A stretch of 8,662 bases of DNA from Acidobacteriaceae bacterium (lineage in GTDB: Bacteria > Acidobacteriota > Terriglobia > Terriglobales > Acidobacteriaceae): contig PMXH01000288.1 of assembly GCA_003165855.1 (NCBI GenBank), forward strand, positions 559 through 9,220. Reading direction: 5' to 3'. The number at the start of each line of letters is the position of its first letter. Position 1 is the stretch's first letter. Of this stretch, positions 1-5,005 are shown in pieces. The notes under the pieces were generated by a model. That model was not told the DNA's origin. It did no database searches and saw only the letters and a list, made by a program, of their open reading frames with translations. A program made the translations under genes and the position numbers.

Positions 1-103
1 TACAGTTGCGCGGCAGCGCGGGAATTGCACCCGCTTCCCTGTCTTTGCCATGGGGCAAAGACGCGCAAACCGAAGGACGTGTCAAAGAACGGAAAAGAGT
101 GGA
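1..103 (-). ncRNA. Cobalamin (B12) riboswitch, 5' part, cut by the window edge
   Basis: Read on the minus strand, positions 39-1 match the conserved core of the adenosylcobalamin riboswitch: GGGAAGCGGGTGCAATTCCC, then GCGCTGCCGCGCAACTGTA. The GGGAA, GTGCAA, GCTGCC and CGCAACTGTA blocks come in the usual order. Just upstream is a perfect 9-bp hairpin (GTCTTTGCC, four-base loop, GGCAAAGAC; 41-62), fitting a stem of the aptamer. The distal half, including the B12 box, would lie left of position 1. In this RNA family cobalamin binding usually shuts off a downstream B12 transport or synthesis gene, or a B12-independent isozyme; that gene is not visible here. The 5' boundary is set from the predicted promoter and is approximate. 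Confidence 0.85.
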
Positions 104-109
104 GAGAGA

Positions 110-139
110 AATCTACCGGGCGGGGTGGTGGGAAGTCAA
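110..139 (-). promoter_or_regulatory. Predicted promoter of the cobalamin riboswitch transcript
   Basis: On the minus strand, TTGACT (139-134) and TAGATT (115-110) are separated by 18 bases. This would start RNA near position 103, a short distance 5' of the riboswitch core. The -35 box is good and the -10 box matches 4 of 6. Identified by eye only. Confidence 0.45.
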
Positions 140-290
140 ATGGCGAACCAGGTTTGATCCTCATGATTGGCAGGATCGAGGGATGAGGCGAAGAATGCCG
201 CACACCGAGACAATAGCAAAGAAGCTAGCGTAGCAATTTCCGGGCGGCTGACTATACATGCTCGATGCGCACACTTTGGCTTGGTAGCTG

Positions 291-938
291 TTAGTCTGCG
301 GGACCCGCAAACAGCAGCAGATTCCCATCCGGATCCTTGACGACGAAGCTCTTGGCGCCCCAAGGCTGCTTTTTCAGCGTCTGGTGAAAGGCAACGCCAG
401 CGGACTGGAACTCGAGAAACAGCAGCTTAACCTCGTCCGCGGTAGCAACGGTCATTGATACGGACAACAGTTCCTCCCGGTCGCGGACCGTCGGCTCGAT
501 TACTGGCCGCTCGACACACCTTAGATTGAGGCGCGCGGCGTCGCGGCCCACCTGGGCATAAAAGGGAGGTTTGCCGTAACTGAAGACAAGCGTGAAGCCT
601 AACTTCTCGCGGAAAAATTCGCACGATCTCTGGATATCGGTGACGAACAGTTGCGGCTCTGCACTGACAATCGTTGCTTTGGATGGCGATGATTTTACTT
701 TGGGCGACGGGGTCGAGAGTCCAGCTTTCAGGGCCTGCCAACTATCGAAGCCTTGCTGCCTTGCGACCATTTCTTGCGCATCGCTGAGCTTAAAGCTGGC
801 CGCAAGAATCTCGGAGTCGGGGATATTCAGGAAACGAGGCAAATGCTCGCGGATTTGTGCGGCGACGGGATAGTGGCTTTCGCGATGCCACCGCAATATG
901 AGCTTGGCTTGCTTCTTGAGGTTCTCTAGATTGGGCAT
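291..938 (-). CDS. VOC (glyoxalase/bleomycin-resistance fold) protein with helical N-terminal domain
   Basis: The protein has 215 residues in two parts. Residues 1-73 form a helical domain (MPNLENLKKQAKLILRWHRE near the start, LSDAQEMVARQQGFDSWQAL near the end) of a type often found before ankyrin repeats or enzyme domains in soil bacteria. After a Ser/Pro/Lys linker, residues 92-213 form a VOC domain, ending in KDPDGNLLLF. VOC proteins include glyoxalases, dioxygenases and antibiotic-binding proteins. Here the usual metal-ligand Glu after DPDGN is Leu and no His sits on the first strand, so a metal-dependent glyoxalase is unlikely; substrate unknown. The ATG at 938 was chosen over one at 971 because GGAGG lies five bases before it. 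A promoter lies about 70 bases upstream of the start. It appears monocistronic. Confidence 0.85.
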   Translation of the reverse strand: MPNLENLKKQAKLILRWHRESHYPVAAQIREHLPRFLNIPDSEILAASFKLSDAQEMVARQQGFDSWQALKAGLSTPSPKVKSSPSKATIVSAEPQLFVTDIQRSCEFFREKLGFTLVFSYGKPPFYAQVGRDAARLNLRCVERPVIEPTVRDREELLSVSMTVATADEVKLLFLEFQSAGVAFHQTLKKQPWGAKSFVVKDPDGNLLLFAGPAD

Positions 939-1015
939 GTGGGCCTCCACGATGAGATCGTAGGTGGGCATTGCCCTTCGGCGACGTGCCGTTGCATCCT
1001 ACATGCGCAGATTGC

Positions 1016-1044
1016 AGTATGTGCGACCGTGTCAGTACTGTCAA
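1016..1044 (-). promoter_or_regulatory. Predicted sigma70-type promoter of the VOC gene
   Basis: On the minus strand there is a perfect TTGACA -35 box (1044-1039), a 17-base spacer and CATACT as -10 (1021-1016). RNA would start near 1009, giving a leader of about 70 bases. The 8-base palindrome CAGTACTG (1033-1040) overlaps the edge of the -35 box and could be an operator. Confidence 0.6.
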
Positions 1045-1124
1045 TGAGAACGATGCCGCACCACACGTTGTTGGGCCGCACTTACGCATTTAATCGTGTC
1101 ACGGGCAAACAGGAAGTTGTCGCC

Positions 1125-1871
1125 TCAGGTCCGGTTGTAGTGAGGAAAATCTGGCGTGCCCACTTTGTCTACGTTAGCTTCGGCGAATTCGCGGACGCGG
1201 TCGAGCGAATCCTGTAGTTCCTGTTGATAGCGTTCAACGTCTTCATCGCTGGCATTCGCTGGAACTGGGATGAGATTGCCGAAGCGCATCAGGACGCGGG
1301 AAAAGGGTTTCGGAATGATGAGGCGGTCCCAGGTGTTGAGGACCCAGGCGCTATCGACTGCTATGTGAAACGTACTAAGGGGAACACCGGAAGAGCGCGC
1401 TAGAGAAACTGGTCCTGGTTTGACTTTGTAGCGCGGGCCGCGGGGACCGTCGAGGCTGAAGGCGACCGACCAATTCTCTTGCAGGGCGCGGCGCAGGCCG
1501 AGCAGGGCGCGCACGGCGTTGCGGCTGCTGGAACCTTTGACGGCGACGAAGCCGAACTTGTGGATGATGCGTCCCATGTATTCGCCGTCGTAGCTATTGC
1601 TGCTCATCACGCGGATGCCTGCGTTGCGGAAGAGGTAAGTCGCGGGGATGATGCCGGCGTGCCAGAAATTGAGGACCAGCGGGCGCTGGCCGACGGTTTG
1701 CTGCGCGCCTTCTTCGCGCGAGACGCATACGCGCAGGGTGGGGCCGATGAGGCGGATGAACCAGTATCCGGCGGCGATGATGATGCGGAGCACTACTCTT
1801 TGGCGGAGGGTGAAGCGGCTGGGGCCAGGTGCAGCTTCGGCAGGCGCTTCGCGGGTGCTGGCTTCGGGCAC
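1125..1871 (-). CDS. DUF374 family lysophospholipid-type acyltransferase
   Basis: About 248 residues from the GTG at 1871. A hydrophobic segment near residues 26-42 (VVLRIIIAAGYWFIRLIG) suggests membrane association at the inner face. FWHAG (His71) supplies the acyltransferase catalytic histidine, SSNSYDGEYMGRI follows, and SLDGPRGPRYKVKPG (about 139-153) is the hallmark of DUF374. The family is related to enzymes that add acyl chains to lipid A or phospholipid precursors; the acceptor here is unknown. The frame stays open to a TTG at 2012, but the extra 47 residues are low-complexity, repeat-derived sequence (ALSEAEGP, ASEASQA), so I prefer the GTG. No Shine-Dalgarno sequence precedes it; TACAAT lies six bases upstream, which fits a leaderless mRNA. 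The PilZ gene precedes it on the same strand after about 160 bases. Confidence 0.85.
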   Translation of the reverse strand: MPEASTREAPAEAAPGPSRFTLRQRVVLRIIIAAGYWFIRLIGPTLRVCVSREEGAQQTVGQRPLVLNFWHAGIIPATYLFRNAGIRVMSSNSYDGEYMGRIIHKFGFVAVKGSSSRNAVRALLGLRRALQENWSVAFSLDGPRGPRYKVKPGPVSLARSSGVPLSTFHIAVDSAWVLNTWDRLIIPKPFSRVLMRFGNLIPVPANASDEDVERYQQELQDSLDRVREFAEANVDKVGTPDFPHYNRT

Positions 1872-1877
1872 GAGGGT

Positions 1878-1883
1878 ATTGTA
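1878..1883 (-). promoter_or_regulatory. Candidate -10 element for leaderless acyltransferase mRNA
   Basis: On the minus strand TACAAT ends six bases before the GTG at 1871, so the expected transcription start coincides with the first base of the start codon. No recognisable -35 box lies 16-19 bases upstream. Confidence 0.4.
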
Positions 1884-1908
1884 ACGGGGTCGTGGAAGGC
1901 GCGCCTGG

Positions 1909-1950
1909 CTCGCTTCGCTCGCTGGACCCTCGGCTTCGCTCAGGGCAGGC
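1909..1950. repeat. Dispersed palindromic GC-rich repeat (GGCTTCGCTCAGGG type)
   Basis: The stretch contains GCTCGCTTCGCTCGC and then the imperfect palindrome CCCTCGGCTTCGCTCAGGG (1927-1945). Translation in two frames gives the familiar repeat-derived peptides ALSEAEGP and CPERSRGSSERSE. A related core is present at 6836-6849 with 12 of 14 bases identical, so this looks like a family scattered in the genome. It lies in the spacer between the PilZ and acyltransferase genes. Confidence 0.6.
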
Positions 1951-2030
1951 TCGCGAAGGCGCCCGTCCACACAGGAGTTGGGCAGCGGAAGGGCCGCTGT
2001 CCCGAGGGGCAACGGTGGTCGTAGGGACTG

Positions 2031-2738
2031 CTAGTTTTCCAGGTAGCCGTCGATCCATTCTTTGATTTTTTGGCGGCGCTCGTCGGCGGGATCGAAACGG
2101 ACCCCGAAGGACTTGCTCTTGCGCCAGGTGACGACAGCGCGGACGGAGACGCGAGGCAGCGTGAGCAGGGAAAAAGAAATCTCCAGGTTCGTTCCCGCAG
2201 GCATGTCCTCGGCGCTCTTGAGCGACATGCCGCCGGAGCTGATCTCGAGGCTGGAGGCGCTAAGGCGGTGATTGTCGGGGCTGACGACGGTGACCTCGGT
2301 CATGATCGGGATGCGGGTGTAGCGGCGAAATTCGTGGAGCACGAGCATGTGGGTGGCGCGGACCAGTTTGAGCGCGGCGGGCCGCTCCAGAGGCTCGTGG
2401 AACATGGCGTTGATGCCGTACTTGGAATAGCGCATGGCCTCATGGGCGCTGCCGCCGAGACCGTAGAGCACAAGGCGGCTGTTGGAGGGCGAATTGCGAG
2501 CGGCCTCCATGACGGCTTCGGCGCCGGGGCCGAGGTTGATGACGCAGGCTTCGAATTTCTCCTGGCGGAGGCGATCGGCCGAGCCCGCGGAAGTGACGAC
2601 CGTCTCGATGCCGTACTGACGGAAGCACTCGGTGAGCAGAGCTCGGGAGGACTCTTTGAGGTCGACCAGCGCGGCGCGAGCAGCCACCTTTCTGCTAGAG
2701 GGAGTTGGTATCAGGGCAGTGCCGAAGGCCTTTTCCAT
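2031..2738 (-). CDS. PilZ-domain protein with degenerate receiver-like N-terminus
   Basis: A soluble protein of 235 residues. Residues 20-130 look like a response-regulator receiver fold (AALVDLKESSRALLTECF at its start, ACVINLGPG mid-domain, YGINAMFHEPLE near the end). The usual phospho-acceptor Asp seems replaced by Asn68 and the conserved Lys before Pro by Glu115, so phosphorylation is unlikely. Residues 137-234 are a PilZ domain with RRYTR (138-142) and EISSGG (165-170), matching the cyclic-di-GMP-binding RxxxR and D/NxSxxG motifs with Glu for Asp/Asn. PilZ proteins control motility, adhesion or exopolysaccharide. The target here is not shown by the context. No Shine-Dalgarno sequence is evident before the ATG at 2738, so the start is moderately certain. 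Confidence 0.85.
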   Translation of the reverse strand: MEKAFGTALIPTPSSRKVAARAALVDLKESSRALLTECFRQYGIETVVTSAGSADRLRQEKFEACVINLGPGAEAVMEAARNSPSNSRLVLYGLGGSAHEAMRYSKYGINAMFHEPLERPAALKLVRATHMLVLHEFRRYTRIPIMTEVTVVSPDNHRLSASSLEISSGGMSLKSAEDMPAGTNLEISFSLLTLPRVSVRAVVTWRKSKSFGVRFDPADERRQKIKEWIDGYLEN

Positions 2739-2840
2739 AATCAGGGGATCGCTTTCCAGTACGAAAGTTTATTGTGGCGTGGTTGGGAGGAGATGGAAAG
2801 AGTCTTAAAGGGCAGGGTGGGGGTACAAAAGTGTCATTAC

Positions 2841-2878
2841 GGGGGGTGGACTGGTGGGTGGGGACGGGGCGGTCCACC
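2841..2878. other. G-rich hairpin with possible G-quadruplex
   Basis: A perfect 7-bp inverted repeat, GGTGGAC (2845-2851) and GTCCACC (2872-2878), encloses a 20-base loop with G runs at 2856-2858, 2860-2863 and 2866-2869; another run of six G is at 2841-2846. It lies in the 266-base spacer between the divergent PilZ and MgtC/DUF4010 genes. I could not find a convincing promoter for either gene in this spacer. Confidence 0.4.
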
Positions 2879-3004
2879 TGGCACGAAATTCGCGTCCAGG
2901 CGGGGGTTTTCGAGGTGGTTTGGCTGGTATGGAGCCTGGCTTTTCGCACTACTTTGACGGAATTGTGACAAAATGCGGAGTGTTCCGAGGGGAGACACAA
3001 TCGA

Positions 3005-4264
3005 GTGGAACTCTATCGCTGGTTACCGCCCGAAGCTGTAAAGATTCTGCTGGTTCTCTTCCTGTCCTTTCTCATTGGACTGGAGCGCGAAGAGCACAAA
3101 ACCGCAGCCGGGTGCTATGCGTTCGGAGGCGTGCGAACATTTCCGCTGATTGGGTTGATTGGCTACTCGATCGCACTTCTGTCGGGCACGCAGATAGTTC
3201 CATTGACGCTCGGCTTCCTGGTGGTTGGCGGATTTCTGGCGCTCTCCTATTGGCACAAACTCTCTACCGTCGAGGCCGCGGGCGTGACGTCAGAGATGTC
3301 CGGACTTGCGACTTACCTGGTGGGGGCGCTGGTGTATTACGAGCATTTTTGGATTGCCACCACCTTGAGCGTGGCCAGCTTATTGTTATTGGAACTCAAG
3401 ACAGGTCTGGAGAAGCTGGCCAGCCGTGCAGCGCCCGGAGAAATTCTTACGGTCGCCAAGTTTCTGCTTCTTTCGGCTGTCATCTTGCCCATCCTGCCCA
3501 ACCAGGAGTTTGGGCGGTTTCACATCAATCCTTTTAAGACCTGGCTGGTGGTGGTGGCGGTAAGCACGATTTCCTATGGCAGTTACATCCTGCAGAAGCT
3601 TACGAAAGAACACGGTGGAGTGGTACTGGCGGCGTTCCTGGGCGGGGCCTACTCGTCCACTTTGACCACGGTGGTGATGTCACGAAGAGCGGCGCGGGAG
3701 GAGCATCCGCACCTCTTCGCAGGGGGAATCTTGATTGCATCGGGGGTGATGTACCTGCGGTTTATTGCCCTCCTGGGACTATTCAATCGTCACCTGATGT
3801 CTCTATTGGCGCTCCCGTTTCTTGTGCTCGCGGGGCTGGCGATTGGGGTTGGCTGGATTTGGTCGCGCCGGCCGGATGCGAAGGTGGATGAGGTGAAGCG
3901 GGAGTTTGAACCGACCAACCCGCTCGAACTGGTGGCCGCTTTTCTCTTCGCGCTTTTGTTCTTAGCCATGCTGGTGGCCACGCAGTTAGCCGTGACTTAT
4001 CTTGGGAGAACGGGCATCAACGCACTGGCCGCGGTTATGGGGGTCACCGACGTAGATCCCTTTGTCATGGGCATGACCCAGTCGGCGGGCTCGCTTACCC
4101 CATTGAAAGTGGCGGGGGCGGCGGTTCTGATTGCGGCGGCCAGCAACAATTTCATAAAAGGGATTTACGCCTACGGCCTGGCGGATCGAAAGACAGGGAT
4201 GCAGAGCATTCTTCTGCTGGCCGGACTGGCTGGGATTGGTCTGGTTCCGTTGCTTTGGATTTGA
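3005..4264 (+). CDS. MgtC/SapB and DUF4010 domain integral membrane protein
   Basis: A 419-residue polytopic membrane protein with about a dozen hydrophobic segments. The first 140 residues resemble MgtC/SapB, with GLERE (25-29) followed by GGVRTFPLIG (41-50). The rest fits DUF4010, including LPNQEFGRFHINPFKTW (about 165-181), GGAYSSTLTTVVMSRRA and a C-terminal SNNFIKG motif. MgtC itself is linked to Mg2+ limitation and to inhibition of F-type ATPase; the long MgtC-DUF4010 proteins have no firmly assigned substrate, so 'putative transporter' is as far as the sequence goes. The start is GTG, with GAGGGGAG ten bases upstream. It is transcribed alone, divergent from the PilZ gene, and its stop lies next to the fabF remnant. 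Confidence 0.85.
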   Translation: MELYRWLPPEAVKILLVLFLSFLIGLEREEHKTAAGCYAFGGVRTFPLIGLIGYSIALLSGTQIVPLTLGFLVVGGFLALSYWHKLSTVEAAGVTSEMSGLATYLVGALVYYEHFWIATTLSVASLLLLELKTGLEKLASRAAPGEILTVAKFLLLSAVILPILPNQEFGRFHINPFKTWLVVVAVSTISYGSYILQKLTKEHGGVVLAAFLGGAYSSTLTTVVMSRRAAREEHPHLFAGGILIASGVMYLRFIALLGLFNRHLMSLLALPFLVLAGLAIGVGWIWSRRPDAKVDEVKREFEPTNPLELVAAFLFALLFLAMLVATQLAVTYLGRTGINALAAVMGVTDVDPFVMGMTQSAGSLTPLKVAGAAVLIAAASNNFIKGIYAYGLADRKTGMQSILLLAGLAGIGLVPLLWI

Positions 4265-4274
4265 CTGTGCAACC

Positions 4275-4395
4275 GATGAAGGAACAGTTGGTGCCGCCGA
4301 ACCCGAGGGAATTCGACATAGTGTAACCGAGTTCGGCTTTGCGCGTGATTGGAAACGAAATCATGCCAGCGGTTTTCGGGCAGCACTTCAAGTTG
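4275..4395 (-). pseudogene. Decayed remnant of the 3' end of a fabF gene
   Basis: On the minus strand this encodes RKAELGYTMSNSLGFGGTN, closely matching RKAKLEYAMSNSFGFGGTN at residues 385-402 of the intact FabF downstream. DNA alignment by eye of 4291-4343 with 5043-5095 gives about 44 of 53 bases identical, including GAATTCGACAT (4309-4319 and 5061-5071). Further in, the copy lacks one base and then two bases relative to intact fabF, a compensated frameshift pair, and about eight to nine bases are missing near the former stop, so the frame runs on into antisense of the MgtC gene. Only the last 40 or so codons are present; similarity fades near 4395, where the toxin-antitoxin promoter region begins. 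It is non-functional. Confidence 0.75.
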
Positions 4396-4425
4396 GATTA
4401 TTGGCTATATCAACTGTTAAACTGT
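4393..4425 (+). promoter_or_regulatory. Candidate toxin-antitoxin promoter with operator repeats
   Basis: TTGGAT (4393-4398) and TAAACT (4418-4423) could form a weak promoter with a 19-base spacer. Across the -10 region, AACTGT occurs twice with an 8-base period (4412-4417 and 4420-4425), a plausible site for autoregulation by the AbrB-type antitoxin. This stretch is visibly more AT-rich than its surroundings. Confidence 0.35.
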
Positions 4426-4442
4426 CTAACGGAGGCATGGTC

Positions 4443-4721
4443 ATGGAACTCGTCACCATAAAAACAAAATTTCAGGTTGTCATTCCCCAGAGCATCCGCA
4501 AGCGGGTGCGTCTGGACATTGGGGATCTGCTGGAAGCGTCGTTCGAAAACGGAAAGATTACTTTTACACCGAAATCGGTTGTCGACCGGCATTTGGGGGA
4601 AGGGCTCGAAGATATAGCTCAGGGCCGCACCCACGGTCCCTACAAATCTGCGACTGCGGCTATCTCTGCGCTTGAACGCAGGGCGGGAAAACGGCACAAG
4701 AGCCCGAGGAAGCCGAAGTGA
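4443..4721 (+). CDS. AbrB/MazE/SpoVT-type antitoxin
   Basis: A 92-residue protein. Residues 1-45 are a swapped-hairpin AbrB domain: MELVTIKTKFQVVIPQSIRK, then VRLDIGDLLEASFENGKITF, the 'resistant to guess' pattern of a beta strand, VVIPxxIRK and GD/G turns typical of MazE, SpoVT and PrlF. The C-terminal half (LEDIAQGRTHGPYKSATAA) is polar and should bind the toxin. The last residues are very basic (KRHKSPRKPK). The ATG at 4443 sits seven bases after GGAGG (4431-4435), a better spacing than the in-frame ATG at 4437. Its TGA stop overlaps the GTG of the toxin gene by four bases, a layout typical of co-translated toxin-antitoxin pairs. It probably represses its own promoter. Base composition and position between fabF copies suggest acquisition. 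Confidence 0.85.
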   Translation: MELVTIKTKFQVVIPQSIRKRVRLDIGDLLEASFENGKITFTPKSVVDRHLGEGLEDIAQGRTHGPYKSATAAISALERRAGKRHKSPRKPK

Positions 4722-4963
4722 AGATCCGCTTCACGGAACGCGCTGACAAGGACTATGCAGCGCTACTTCCTGAGGTGCGTAAAGCCTTCGCCAAACAACT
4801 CGAATTTCTACTCAGCCGGCTTGCCCATCCTTCCCTGCGGGCGAAGAAATACGACGAAGCGCGTGACATTTGGCAAGCCCGGGTTAATCGCAGTTGGCGA
4901 TTCTATTTCGTGATCCGCGGGGATGAGTACATTATCTTGTCGATAATTCCGCATCCCAAATAG
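4718..4963 (+). CDS. RelE/ParE-superfamily toxin
   Basis: An 81-residue protein. It starts MKIRFTERADKDYAAL, has a helical middle (EVRKAFAKQLEFLLSRL), and ends with the strands IWQARVNRSWRFYFVIRGD and YIILSIIPHPK. This is the compact RelE/ParE fold: the R-x-N-x-x-W-R-F-Y-F strand is the usual signature. Basic residues Arg41, Lys43, Lys44, Arg55 and Arg61, with His79 near the C-terminus, could form an RNA-cleaving surface as in RelE or YoeB, but a ParE-like gyrase poison cannot be excluded. The GTG start is fixed by the four-base overlap with the antitoxin. The gene is complete and faces the 3' end of fabF with 42 bases between stops. Confidence 0.85.
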   Translation: MKIRFTERADKDYAALLPEVRKAFAKQLEFLLSRLAHPSLRAKKYDEARDIWQARVNRSWRFYFVIRGDEYIILSIIPHPK

Positions 4964-5005
4964 AAGCGGCCCTGCGAATCCGGCGCGAATTTCGCTTGAG
5001 AACAG

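Noticed and set aside
1..62. Possible tRNA gene from the hairpin and GGAATTGCACCCGC
   Set aside because: No cloverleaf or T-loop fits; the reverse strand matches the cobalamin riboswitch core far better.
1479..2024. Plus-strand open frame of 181 codons
   Set aside because: Antisense to the acyltransferase gene and repeat DNA; Ala- and Gly-rich with no motif.
2070..2957. Plus-strand open frame of 295 codons
   Set aside because: Mostly antisense to the PilZ gene, rich in Gly, Ala, Asp and His, with no family pattern.
4986..4998. GCGAATTTCGC as a terminator between toxin and fabF
   Set aside because: The stem is only four to five pairs and no T run follows on either strand.
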